Below, piece by piece: positions 1-12,108 of a stretch of 64,000 bases of DNA. The stretch spans positions 744,001 through 808,000 of the forward strand of contig VTFK01000155.1 of the NCBI GenBank assembly GCA_009617715.1, given 5' to 3'. This DNA comes from Plectrocnemia conspersa. Taxonomy: Eukaryota > Arthropoda > Insecta > Trichoptera > Polycentropodidae. The notes beneath the pieces were generated by a model. That model saw only the letters and a program-made list of their open reading frames with translations. It did not search any database and had not been told where the DNA came from. The translations under genes and the position numbers were made by a program. Every line of letters starts with the position of its first letter. The stretch's first letter is position 1.

Positions 1-445
1 ATTATTTATCAAAAACATGAAAATAAGTCAATTTAAAATAATTATGAATTATATAAGATTCTTAGGTAAACCTCAGAAATGTTAAACTCTCAAAAGTAAT
101 ACAAGTTCAACAAGAATTAGAGTAAACATATTGAGGATGCGTTAATCCTATTAGACACTACTGTCCTTGTTTACAAAAACGTGGAAATATGCATTAAAGT
201 GCATCGTGTAATAGTATTAACCTTAAGAAGAAATTCTTTAAGTGCAGTGCTAAACTGGTCGAACGTGACAAATTAATATATTGTATATAAATTCATAAGA
301 TGTATTATTGTCAATTACGTTTAACTTAAAGAGGAATCGAAACAGATTAACATTTCAAAAATTGTAGAATTAAGAAAAGTATACTTATAACGTATATATA
401 TATATACAGTCATAATTTGTGATGAACTATGAAAGTTATGTTTTA

Positions 446-590
446 ATTTTAATTGAATATAATATATTATGAACTAGTCCATCCGAAGAAACCCATTCAT
501 TTTGCTCTATTGAATTAAGACCATCGATCGGCGACAGAGGTTTAACTTTCTTCGCAAGGTATAAAAGCACGAAGGAATTGAATTCGAAGA
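446..590 (+). promoter_or_regulatory. Opsin core promoter with TATA box and homeodomain-type sites
   Basis: A TATAAAAG box lies at 560-567, which puts the transcription start near 590. Upstream, TAATTGAATA (450-459) matches the insect rhodopsin core sequence I / P3 homeodomain consensus (TAATYNRATTN) with one mismatch, and TTGAATTA (510-517) is a half-site about 40 bp before the TATA box. Sites of this kind bind Pax6/Otd-class factors in fly photoreceptor genes. The first exon appears to be wholly untranslated and to end at 704, followed by a 57-bp intron. The TATA box and splice sites are seen directly; factor binding is inferred. Confidence 0.55.
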
Positions 591-779
591 CGAGTGACTT
601 CCAAAGCGCGTCCCCTGCAGCAACCTGAATTTGCTGAAACTGAAGTAGTTCGATTTAGTCGATTTTCTTCAGTGGCCAGCAATTCCCACTTTCGAACATA
701 TCAGGTATTTATATTTTTCATTATAAATTAGTTGTGGCTAAAAGATTCTTGAATAAAACAGGTGGACAAGAAGTGAAAC

Positions 780-2357
780 ATGGCGGCTGATATTTTACCA
801 GCCGGCTACAGTGCGCTTCAGTCATGGGGGGCGCAGGCCCAGGCTTACGGTGCCTCCAATTTGACAGTGGTCGATAAAGTTCCACCAAACATGCTTCACA
901 TGATCGACCCTCACTGGTAATTATCATCTCGATACATAGTAGTTTTTACGAGATATTTTATTAAATATTATTTCAGGTATCAATTTCCTCCTATGAACCC
1001 CCTTTGGCACGGACTTCTCGGATTCACGATCGGCGTTTTGGGTGCAGTATCAATCATAGGAAACGGCATGGTCATATTTATATTTGGAGGACAAAAAGTA
1101 AATCTAAATCATATATTAAACCATCAAAGATATTCATAATGTTAATATAATTTTAACAGTCGCTGAAAACCCCGTCAAATCTCTTCGTTGTAAACTTGGC
1201 CTTCTCCGATTTTTTCATGATGTTCACGATGGCTCCACCGATGGTTGTAAATTGCTTTAACGAAACTTGGGTATTAGGTGAGACGAATCAATCTTTATTA
1301 ACTGTTGTATTTTTATTATAAAAATATAATTTTAAAGGTGCATTCATGTGCGAGTTGTACGGTTTCTGCGGCTCTCTTTTCGGCTGTGTTTCAATCTGGA
1401 CCATGACTATGATCGCTTTCGATAGATACAACGTCATTGTCAAAGGTCTGGCTGCTAAACCTTTAAGCAACAATGGCGCTATGCTGAGGATCATGGCAAT
1501 CTGGACATTCGCACTTGCATGGACGCTGGCTCCCTTCTTCGGCTGGAATAGGTACATTGATGAAACTTTAAGTAATATTAAACATATTAATATAAATATT
1601 ATTTGCTAGGTATGTACCCGAAGGAAACATGACTGCTTGCGGAACCGATTATTTGAACAAGGAATGGTTCAGTCGCAGTTATATCTTAATCTACTCGATC
1701 TTCGTGTACTTCGCTCCTCTCTTCTTGATTATCTACTCTTACTTCTTCATCATCCAGGTATATACTGATTATATCGATTATTTATATGGTTAATGCTACA
1801 TCTTAATACTTATTATAGGCTGTGTCAGCTCATGAGAAATCAATGAGAGAACAAGCGAAGAAGATGAATGTGGCATCTTTGAGATCGGCTGAACAATCGA
1901 ACACGAGCGCTGAATGCAAATTGGCCAAGGTATCACTTCATGTAAATGCGACATCATAATTTGAGCTCATTATTGACGATTGATTTACATAGGTTGCATT
2001 GATGACAATCTCGCTGTGGTTCATCGCGTGGACTCCTTATTTGGTCATCAATTTCATGGGCGTCTTCGAAAGCGCTACCATCAGCCCTCTCGGTACTATT
2101 TGGGGATCTTTGTTCGCTAAAGCTAATGCCGTTTACAATCCGATCGTTTATGGAATCAGGTGAATAGTTGGATCAATATATAACGCGTTGGATTTACTTT
2201 TCACTTAATCAATTAATGCAATTTCAGTCATCCGAAATACCGAGCGGCTCTTTATAAGAAGTTCCCTTCCTTGTCGTGTCAAGCTTCGTCAGACGATTCA
2301 GGCTCAGTTGCTTCCGGAGCCACCCAAGTTTCCGCCGAAGAGAAACCCGCTGCGTAA
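780..2357 (+). CDS. Long-wavelength-sensitive opsin (visual G-protein-coupled receptor)
   Basis: Eight coding exons join in frame to give about 381 residues: 780-916, 977-1097, 1160-1277, 1338-1551, 1610-1757, 1819-1929, 1993-2159 and 2228-2357. The product is a seven-helix photoreceptor-membrane pigment that binds retinal and activates Gq. Visible hallmarks are DRYNVIVKG after helix III, extracellular [24 protein letters not shown] in loop 3 (the insect Gq-opsin loop), the Schiff-base lysine in [21 protein letters not shown] after helix VII, and a Ser/Ala/Glu-rich tail ending in EEKPAA. All of these are typical of insect LW opsins, and length and termini look complete. Splice phases agree at every junction. 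Polyadenylation could use AATAAA at 2949-2954. The close resemblance to lepidopteran LW opsins is from memory. Confidence 0.96.
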
Positions 2358-5245
2358 AACTGCTTAGAAAAATCAGACATTCGGCACTGGCGTAATCTCC
2401 ACGATGACGAAACGGCATTCTCAGTTGATATGTATCGTATTATACTTGTGGTTTGATATTAATTCATAAATACGAGCAAAAATAAGACAAAACGACGAAT
2501 CAGGCTATTGAGCGTGTCCTTTGCGAAATATTCACTAGGTTATTTATATTTTTTAATTTATTTCATAAGGTTAATTTGTTTGTTTTAGTGCATATTTCGA
2601 GAACACGCTCAGTCGTCTGGTTTATCCATTGCACACGTTATATCTTATTTATGGCTCACGGAGCCGCATTTTTAAACTATGAACGTTTAGTTTAAGTTAA
2701 AATGTAGTCAACCAACCTCTGATATGTCAGGCGGTTGTTTAATTTTTTATCTATTGGTGTACACCGGCAACGGAACGACAGTGACAAAACGGCTTTTGCT
2801 CCTTCCGGGATGCTCCGGAGTGGCCATTGGACTGAAATGTACACTGTCCAGCCGTTGTTTTGAGTTATAAATCGATATGTTAACATTGTTTTTGTTTGTT
2901 TATTTTCATGGCCGATGTTTTTACTTTCAATGTGTAAAAAATATATTGAATAAAGAATCCCAGCATGCAAGGAATAACATACGACTTTAATTTGGGTACT
3001 GATATTTATAGTTGATTGCTCTATTGTATTAAATATTCGACGTATCAAAAGCTGCATGAGTATATTATGACCACTTAATAATTGCGAGGGCCCTCATAAT
3101 TGGCTAACAACCGCAAATGCAGACAAAGGATGTAAGTGTATTTTTATATTTTAATGTCATTTTAATTACTTCTACGAAATATATCAATTGTAATATTTCA
3201 ATTTTAATTCATCAATTTAAATTTTAAATATTTAACTTCAATTATATTAATTATAATAGACTTAAAATTTGAACGTAAAAATAAGTTTAAAAGAAGTAAC
3301 CATCCTTGCTTGATTAAATATGGTACCATGACCTCGTCAATACATTGTTCTTCTACATACATATACGTTTAGGTATGTTCCATATATATGAAGGCGGTAA
3401 GTTGCAAATTTGTTAAAATCTATTTCTCAAAAAAATGAAAGTAATAATTTGTTATATCAAAATAACATAACATAACCAATACAAAAGCCAGTATGTTAAA
3501 TTAAATAATATGTTTATGCTGGTAAAAGGTAAAGAAATACTAGAACTGGTGAATATGTAATGGCGTCTACAGCTGACGTTTTTGGTAGACATCATAGTTC
3601 TAATGGAAGTATTTAAAACTCCAAGATAAAGGAAACGTATTTCAAAGTTAAAACATTAAAAACTGAAACTAAATTTATTTAAAAGAAACTTTATAATTTT
3701 CAATTTCCCAAGGCAATGTTTGAATACAGTGAATTTTTACAGGTGGTTTTTAGAATTCTGTTAAAAGATCCCTTTGCTCTTAATATTGACGATGTAGGAA
3801 ATAATCGATTTATAAACTAATGACATATTAAATATTCTATTCAATTATTGAAGCTAATCGAGTTTTATAACGGACTCGTCATCGAGCTCTCAAAAATCGT
3901 TTTATTGCATATATCGTAAATACATATACTTTCGATACATTCAAAATTTGTTATATTATAATATAACATATTTTGAAGCCGAATCAACTGTAAAAGGGAA
4001 GTTAAAATTAATATTAAATTATTATTACATATGTATTGTATTTGTAAACCACAATATTACTTTTTCAATAAGTAGACACTCCAATGCAAATAATAAAATT
4101 TTCGAATACCGAATATATTCGCCCGTTTTTTAAACTATTCGTTATTCAAATGTTTGTGCAAATATGCGGGTCAAGTCTTTATTTATATTTGTTTTTAAAT
4201 ATTTAATTTCTTACCTTTATGTCAATTTTGACAGTCATTACCATCACAACTAACCCGATAAACAAAACAACGAAGAAAAAACACGTTATTTTCTTTGTTT
4301 AATTTTTTTTAAATCAATACGAATGTTTAATTTTTAGTCTGTTAATGTAATTTTATTATGGTAATATTTTTAAGCATAACGTGCTGTAGTTTTTTTGGGC
4401 AGCAGGTATAATTAATGGTCTATTATTTAAGAAAATAAAATTAACTGTCTTGATACTTATTGTTTTTTTTTTATAACTTGTATATACATGTATTTATTCA
4501 AATGGTATTTTTCGATTATTTATAACTTTACGAATAAATTTGAATATTTTACCGTTTACTATTCGATTTTTGAATAGTTGAACATAACGCGTATTTAAAA
4601 ACTATAATTTTTAGTACTTAGCTAAATCCACTTATTTTTTTCTAAAACCGCGTAAAAGGCATTTATTTTCTGTTTTGAACCGCCACTCAACATTGTCCGG
4701 CTTAAGAAAAATAACATTACGGTACCTATTAAGTATCACCAAGGATCAAGTATCACCAAGGATTACTACCAAGAGGTTCTGCGTCACCTTCGTGACGCTG
4801 CGAGATGTAAACGGTCGGACCTGTGGCCAGCGTGCAATTGGAAGTTTACCCGAAATGATTTCGTGTGGCTGTGTTCCCCAAGCAAAAAATACTCCAGAGA
4901 AGACATACAATTTTTAAAAACGAAAATCCGACAGCGCTTCCTAACACTTTCTCACTCATCGGCGGCTGCCAGCTACTAACAGCTTCTGCAAGCAGGAAAA
5001 AAACAACAATGCGCAGTAGGATCGCCTACATGTGTGCACTAAACCACGTTCCCCTAGCTTTATTCGTTTATGCACGAAAAATTATGGACGGACACTTTTT
5101 GGACAAACCTTGTAAATTGTGCACTTGGTTATGTTATCGTAAGTTTTAGGGTGCATTTTTTTCAAATAATTTTCGGAATATGGAGTCCAGATGTGCACAA
5201 CATAAATATAGCACAAGACGTAGTCTGATATTAATGGCCAAAGCA
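2358..5245. other. Intergenic, AT-rich; opsin 3' UTR at the left, otherwise no recognised gene
   Basis: The first 600 bases are probably opsin 3' UTR, ending soon after AATAAA at 2949-2954. The rest is AT-rich with only short unsupported reading frames. A short direct repeat (AGTATCACCAAGGAT, twice between 4731 and 4762) is the only local structure noted. No transposase, RNA gene or splice-consistent coding exon was found. Confidence 0.6.
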
Positions 5246-5310
5246 AGTTTGACTGTTACGGTTAGGAGTTCAGCGTCAGCGCTGAACTCCAAACCGTGAA
5301 AGTCACACTT
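5246..5310. repeat. Near-perfect inverted repeat (foldback)
   Basis: The arms GGAGTTCAGCG and CGCTGAACTCC are separated by about three bases, and pairing continues outward through ACGGTT/AACCGT and TGACT/AGTCA with a few bulges. The stem is roughly 30 bp. The very short loop argues against a microRNA precursor. A foldback transposon remnant is more likely. Confidence 0.6.
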
Positions 5311-5370
5311 TAATCAAAGAAAACCTAAAGACAACAAAAAATAAAACAAAGAAAATTGAAAAAAATACAT

Positions 5371-5745
5371 AGGACATGCACGTCTTCCATATATCCGAGG
5401 GGTGACAGAAATTATCGGAAGAACCCTAATAAAGCACGATATCAGAACTATTTTTCAATCCAAAAATAAAATTGGTTTAATACTTCCAAACGGAAAAGAT
5501 CGTTAAAAAAATGAATACTTAGGTGTGTATAAAATCTCGTGTGTAGATTGCGAAAAAAATACACTGGACAATCTAATAGACGCATCGCACACCGAGAGAA
5601 TGAACACAAAAATGTAATTCTACTCTGACCGAACATAGTTTCATAGAAGACCACAAAATTAATTTTATTAGCACAAAAGCCTTGGCTAATATTAAAATCA
5701 TTTTGTTCGTACAAAACGCGAGGTGCTTGAAATAGCAATTTCAAT
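5371..5745 (+). pseudogene. Decayed retroelement C-terminal fragment (Penelope-like / GIY-YIG type)
   Basis: Read on the plus strand with frame changes and stops, the segment resembles the RT-to-endonuclease linker and start of a GIY-YIG domain of arthropod retroelements. The sequence IPYIRGVTEIIGRTL is followed by DIRTIFQSKNKIG, then, after a break, GVYKISC and a cysteine that matches the usual GVY-IPC-CG-YIGQT pattern. The YIGQT motif itself is lost and several stops interrupt the rest, so the element is dead. No reverse-transcriptase core was found upstream, so it is 5' truncated. The 98-residue antisense frame over 5448-5744 is a shadow. Family assignment rests on remembered patterns. Confidence 0.5.
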
Positions 5746-6330
5746 TGCCATTAATTCATATCAATTTTTCCCATTGAAATGGATAAATGGCATTTAAAAT
5801 TCATTTCAATGGGTAAAATTGATTTGTCATACTAGTAATTTGAGTTACGATTTCACAGAACAAATTAAAGTCAAAGTACTTATAGTGCAATTTAATCATT
5901 AAATTTAATTGATATAATTTTATATGCATTTATTATAATTAAACACCGGTAACAAATACTTTTATATCTCCCCCTTTTATAAACGTGTATCAGTTTATGG
6001 TAGAAAAATGCGGCGCTTAGACCAAACGTTGTGTTTACGCTCTCGTTTACGAATCATTTCCCGCTCCTGTTTTGCCCATTGACGTGTGCTCACGAATCGT
6101 TTTCGCTCTGACACAGTTAAAGAGTCTCAGTTCAAGGTCGAAAGGTTGGCGAAGCACACGTCTCTTGACTGTTCTCTCCGCTTACACTATCGCATAATTT
6201 AATGGTAAGCTAAAATATTTACATTCATTCCCAATGTATTGTTTGGTAAATAAACTTATTATACGACGCTTATTACGTTTTTAGTAATACATATTTAATA
6301 TTTTTTTTATTTAATCAGTTTAGTATCTAA

Positions 6331-7291
6331 ATGGCTGAGAAAATCAATATGGAAGAAATTGAGAAGGAAGTGAGAGAATTAATAATGAATTCTAAATCTA
6401 AAAGAACGACTATATTAGAACCTTGTAACGATGCCAATATATCGGAATGCTTAAAGTCTATTCACGAGGTATACTGATAAAGTTCATCGTCAGTTATGTA
6501 AATTTACAATTAATTAATTAATTAACTATTCTCCAATAGGAAATGTCTTTACACGGGATAAGATTTAGATTTGACCCCGAAGTGTATATGGAAGGGTCGG
6601 AAGACACCGTTCAAACTTTGGTGCGATTAATAAACTCTACATGGAACTTATTAATGCAACATAAGGAAATTGCAAGTAATGCCGACAAACTGAAAGAACG
6701 GAACTATGCATTACAGCAAAATAACTTTCATTTAAATGTATGTATGACTTTTAATTTATTCACATATCTATTATTTCAAATTTTGAAATATTATTTCAGA
6801 ATCTTGTCGAGCAATTAAAGAAAGATATGACCGATCAGGAGAATAAATCAAAGCAATTCGAAGAAGGAAAACGTCAAGCCGTACATAAATTAGATACGTG
6901 TCAAAAAGATTTATCTAAAGCTACCGAAGAGGCGAAGAAGTATAAAAAACAACTGGCTTCTAAAGAAGATCAATTGACGAAGCAAGTGAAAAAGATGGAG
7001 AAAGAATATTCCATACTGCAAGAAAAAGTCAGGGGTAAATTTGGTGAGTTGTTTTTTACTTATGATATTTATATTGAGTTGTTCTTATCTAATGCGGTTG
7101 TAATTTATTTAACAGGAGTCTTCACTTCAAGAAATGAAGCTAGCAAACTGTACGGAGAGGAGTTTAAAGCCCGAGAGAAGAAATACAAGGAAACAATTGC
7201 AAAGCTACAAGAGCGTAACCGCAAACTTTTGTTGGAAGTTGTAAATTTGAAAGACGACGTACTGGGATCCGGAAGTGAAGAATTTGAATGA
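6331..7291 (+). CDS. Coiled-coil protein, probably SSX2IP/ADIP (afadin- and alpha-actinin-binding) family
   Basis: Four coding exons join in frame: 6331-6468, 6540-6737, 6800-7043 and 7116-7291, about 251 residues. A 5' UTR exon probably ends at 6204 (ATG|GTAAGC). The N-terminal third includes LHGIRFRFDPEVY and LVRLINSTWNLLMQHKE, like the short globular start of ADIP proteins. From about residue 85 onward it is charged heptad coiled coil (KQLASKEDQLTKQVKKMEKE), with a late segment KLYGEEFKAREKKYKETIAK that matches the family's second coiled-coil pattern. Vertebrate ADIP/SSX2IP acts at centrosomes and adherens junctions; the insect role is inferred. Exon 3 has two possible donors (7034 or 7043), both in the same phase; GTGAGT at 7044 is the stronger. 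Coiled coils invite false homology, so the family call is moderate while the gene structure is firm. Confidence 0.7.
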
Positions 7292-8556
7292 CCCGGAAGC
7301 GAACCGTCACACTAATCATACTCGCAGACGTTGTTTTTTCTAGTTGTGCACTATTAATCGTGCTTCAAAAATAACCTTGTGGCATTGTCTTCGAGGTGTG
7401 GTTTTCATTGATTCGATCTGATCGCCATGTAAATCTTTTAGGTCTGGCACCTTGTCTATGTCTATTAAATGGGCGTAGCTAATGCGATTATCGATAGGCA
7501 ATGGAGCATTACGATATATGTATGTCTGCTTTAAATTAACTACGGATATATTTCCTACCTATTATTAATTGGCCGGCGACAAAGCGAATAGCGAACTCGC
7601 CGAAATAATGTGATGATTGATGTATTATACATGTGCCATATTCATACTATTTTTATTACGTAAGGAAAACGTCAGACGTCTTCTATTCTATGACTATATA
7701 TTGTTACCGTTAACTATTGTAATATTTATTTAATTTTATTTAAATGTATGATGATAATTATGAGGTATTGTGATAAATATGTGCCTTTATTATTGATTAT
7801 TAAATAACCAGTTAATATTTATTTGATTTGATATAAATTATGTTTAATAATTGCTATTTTGCAATTAATGTAGATGTTTTTTATAATATACTTTTTAACA
7901 AATTGAGACAAACTTTATTAAAAAATTGACTGGCTTATATATATATATATATATATACATACATATATACATTCATTAAAAATAAAACAGTAAGCAATAC
8001 ACATTCTTTTATTTAGTTATTTTTAGTCCATATTGCAGTATAAATTCTTTTAATTAAATTAACGTTTGAATATAAGATTTTTTAGACAAATGTTAATGGA
8101 AAATATCCAAAATTTATTCATCATTAATTGACTTTTTATGTACCACTATTAATAAGACATAGTTACGATTAGATTAAAAGTTGATTCACTTATATTAATT
8201 ACAATTTTATCAATAATTTTGATCAAAGTATTGTGAATATAAACTTTTTATTATATTGTTAATAATACACATTTGATAAAGGTCTACTTGTCAAAACGTT
8301 CATGAACATGGAGACTTAGTCACATTGAAGATAAGATAAGCGAATAGTTTACACAGGAATCGACAACATTTTTTTACTTTAAATCTCAGCACATTTTTAG
8401 TTAATTTTCAGTATCTTAATTAAATATTTAAATGTTAATAGAAAATGATTTAAATATACGAGCTAATCAAAATAACGTGAATTTAAGAATTTTTTGTCAA
8501 AATTTCACTACAATGCAAAAAAATCATAATAATAAAACAATAATGACATGATCAGT

Positions 8557-8693
8557 ACATATTTTGATTGCTCTTAATATTAAGGGCAATCAAAATATGT
8601 ATTTATTATTTATTTTTTTTTTAATTTTTTTTAAATTTATTTATTTTTAAAATCTGGCCACCTTAATATTAAGGTGACCAGATTTTAAAAATA
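8557..8693. repeat. Pair of palindromes sharing the core CTTAATATTAAG
   Basis: The first palindrome spans 8557-8600 (44 bases, one mismatch) and the second 8642-8693 (52 bases, one mismatch). Both are centred on CTTAATATTAAG, and their arms differ (GATTGC versus AAATCTGG). Each can form an almost uninterrupted cruciform. The arm GGTGACCAGATTTT resembles ends of DNA transposons, so these may be fused inverted termini of MITEs. Confidence 0.7.
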
Positions 8694-9036
8694 TCAAAGG
8701 AAGGCACTTAAAATAATAAAGGTCATCTCGAAAATTTATGTTTTGTGGAGAAAAATTGCTGCAGAAGCTAAAAATGTCATTTGGGAAATTTTTGTTCGTA
8801 GACTTTCGAGGAGGATGAAGGAATACAGATCGCAGCGAGAACTTAAAAAATATCATTTCGGAAATTAAAAATTTTTGTTCAATGGCCATCTCAGAATTTT
8901 TTGTTCGATTAGGATAACTGAGGAGAAATTGCTACGAGAGCTAAAAAGGGTCATTTTGGAATTTTTGTTCATTTAGGGATGCTGCGGGAGCTAAAAAAGG
9001 TCACCTCATCATCTTCAAGAAGGACAATCCTCAAAT

Positions 9037-9116
9037 TATTATTACCTAATCAATGATACGTTTATATACATATATTATTATTATTACCTAAGCAATGATA
9101 CGTTTATATACATATG
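9037..9116. repeat. Two-copy 40-bp tandem repeat
   Basis: The unit (containing CAATGATACGTTTATATACA) occurs twice with one or two differences. It looks like a simple recent duplication. Confidence 0.8.
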
Positions 9117-10129
9117 TATATTATAGATAATTTTTATTTGTTTTTATTATTATTTAGATTTGTCATTTATTTATTTCTAAATACACTTGCAGTATCTAAA
9201 TTATTGCTTAACTTCAATGTACTTTGAACATTTACATAATAAAAATGAAATATAAGTATGTAATAACTAAAAAATCTATCTTCATTATAATCTTCGTAGT
9301 AAGCAATTATTAAAATACTAAGCTATAAACTAACTTTAAAAAAAAAATTTTCGAAGATGGTTTTTGAACAAAATTTTCCGTGGCGACTTTTTCTTAACTT
9401 TCGCGGCAATCTGTTAACCTTCTTTAAAAAACTACGAGATGGACTTTATACAACAAATTCGGTGATGACATTTTTTTATTTAGCTCTCTCAAGAGATATT
9501 TCACAACTGACCTTTGTTTTTTAGAACCCGAGCGCTGAACATTATCGGGCCGGCTCTGTTCACACGTTTGACTTGATTAATTGGTACCCGATTTTATTTT
9601 CAGAGTATATATTTTTGTTACTTCCGATAATTACTTACATAGAGGAGGAATACCTTGTATATTACGTTTTATTCGACATATTTACATAATTAGATGGCAT
9701 GTACACCTGATGTACATCACAGTAAAGACAAAGTTAAAACTCAATAACAAATTGTAGATGAATCTCCAAGTAGTTATTTGATTTTGATTAGGATTGAGTG
9801 GTATATATTTAAACTATTTGAGTATTTAATTCCAATTATTTTGCAACCTCGCAATAATTCAATTCCTCATTTTTCTCTAGAGCTCAAATTCCCCTAATCT
9901 ACCCTAACTTGTGCTAAAAGAGTGACTGTGAAAGATGCGTCATTTTCAATTAGTTTCATTTTATCGCCTCTCTTCTGCCAGCGTGTTCTTTTTCGTTCAT
10001 ATAATAATAATTACTAATGAATGCCAACGAGCTTTAACAGTACGGAGTGTGCCAGCGTAATTGAGTAATTTGTCGAGTTCATTTCCAGCGGCTCCACATT
10101 TATGCTACTATCAACTCCTGGTCTCGAGT

Positions 10130-12108
10130 GTTATTCGAGATATCAGTCGAAACAATAGCGTCGATTGAGTCGGTTGTGCGCGAATCGACCGCATATAGAA
10201 CGTTTTTTCGCGCAACTATGATCAGTGATATAACCGAAGTGATTCCTGAATCATTCTCCTTCTGGTGATCAATGAAAGGAAAGATTTGACATCAGGTGAG
10301 AAGTTTATTAAGCGTTAGCGCCGAGCTAGTCACTTCTTTAATTGCGAAAGAGTGACTTTACGGCCGTTATGCAATGACGAATGCAATTGTGTAGATATAC
10401 ATATACGTAGTTTTGATTAGTGCTTGTGTGTGATTGTGATTAATATTTTATTTCAATAAGAAAAAACGTATTAAACGCGAGCGATAAGATAACTATACTT
10501 ACCAAGGGGTAAAATAGTTTTGTAGTGTAATAATAATAAAATATAAATTTAATTAAGTTTTATGTAATATTTATATGATATTAGCGTTAAACAAGCTTCG
10601 AAGATTATGTTTAAATCTTAACGCCCGGCGTGGCGCAATGATGACTTTTAAACAAGCAAGTCTAAATATTATTTAAATTTATTTACATATATAGTAATTT
10701 TAATTGCATTTAATTATGTTTTATTATGGTAATAATATCGAAAGTTTATTTTATAAAGCATAGTTAATTATTATTTTATTATTAAACATGCAAAACTTTC
10801 GAATGATACGCCATTTTATTTTGTCGTTTTTTTTCAATAGCGCATAACGGCTACTATAACGGCGATTTTATCGACCATGAATTTTTACAAATCTCCCCTT
10901 TTTATGTTTACTCTTTACCAGCAGATACTAAAATATCACAATTTATACAAACATAGCAACTTCCGCTGTATTATCTTCCCGGATTGGTCAAAAGTTCAGT
11001 TATTTATAAAAATTATATTTGCTTTCCAGTGCGGTTGTGGTTTTTCCCTGTTCAATAATTAATAAAAATATGCCACAAGTAATCCTAATGATTCACCATG
11101 ATGCATGGGTTGGGCGTTGGAAATTATGCCATTGTAGGGCGAATGTTGTAGGTGTTGAAATTTCAGTAAACGGTCCATTTATATAATTGGCGGGGCGTGT
11201 CCTCTTCGGGGCTACTCCATGTTTTTTTTTTATCTCGCATTATTATCAAATTCGATTCACAAACATGACCACTGCCGGATGCGAATAGCCATAATGGCGT
11301 AAGCCTTTTGCTAATTCGTCGTGTGTCCTTTTTCATGAGCGCAATTGACGTAGGCATTGATACGTGATATTTTAAAAAAATATTATATTACTGACGCTAT
11401 TGTGCTATCGATAATGCTATGCAAGAAAGGAAACTTAATTAAAATTCTTAGTTAAATGAATCATCATATCAAACTGCATTTTAGCAATATCAACTATACA
11501 TTTGAGATATGCAAGTATAGGAAAGTGATATAAATAGTCTATTCTCATATTTTTTATTACATTTTGATAATGATCAATAACATTTGCAATGTCAACGTAA
11601 ATGGTACTGAATTCGCGATTATATATCCAATACCATATTTATCCTTTGATGCTTAGCAAGTGGGTAACACTATCGCTCACTTCTTTCGTAGAATTTTTAC
11701 GTGAAAACCACAATACCTAAAACTCGATTTCTTATCTAAATTTTCAGGAAAACTTTACTTGGGACTTTTTGCATGACTTATGCATAGATAATAGCAGTAG
11801 CATAGCAAGACGCTGGAATTTAGTAAATTATACTATAGCAGCAAAGTCCAAAATGCAAGGTTTTAATATGTTGTCAAAATGTGTATGTATATAAAAAGTA
11901 GAGGAGCCATGCAATTTTTTAAAAATAAAATAACCGTTTTTCGGGATTTGTGTCCAGTGGCGTGTGCTTTGGAGCCAATTAGATTATTGTACAATATATA
12001 ATTTAAAAAATATGTATGGAGAAATGTAGATATCAGTATCGGGGGGCGGAGCCGAATTGAGAGTCTTCATTGTGGTCGCCGATGATTGCCCGTGATTCGA
12101 GTCTGAGA
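10130..12108 (+). promoter_or_regulatory. Possible 5' UTR exons / promoters for the downstream Rho-family gene
   Basis: The CDS exon of the GTPase begins 20 bases after an acceptor at 13875, so at least one upstream non-coding exon must exist. Two candidates end in good donors: one ends at about 10294 (CATCAG|GTGAGA) and follows a less AT-rich block with initiator-like TCAGT; the other ends at 12108 (CTGAGA|GTAAGT) in a block rich in CG dinucleotides. Their use is inferred from splice signals only. Alternative promoters would fit both. Confidence 0.3.

Larger units (their letters stand above)
7292..10129. other. Intergenic, AT-rich; repeats only
   Basis: The first part is probably 3' UTR of the coiled-coil gene. 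A TA microsatellite lies near 7938-7960. Two large palindromes sit at 8557-8693 (listed separately), followed at 8700-9010 by loosely repeated AT-rich units containing GAGAAATTGCT and AGCTAAAAA..GGTCA. A 40-bp tandem duplication covers about 9037-9116. No protein-coding exon is supported; the 80-residue minus frame at 8647-8889 overlaps the repeat units. Confidence 0.6.
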
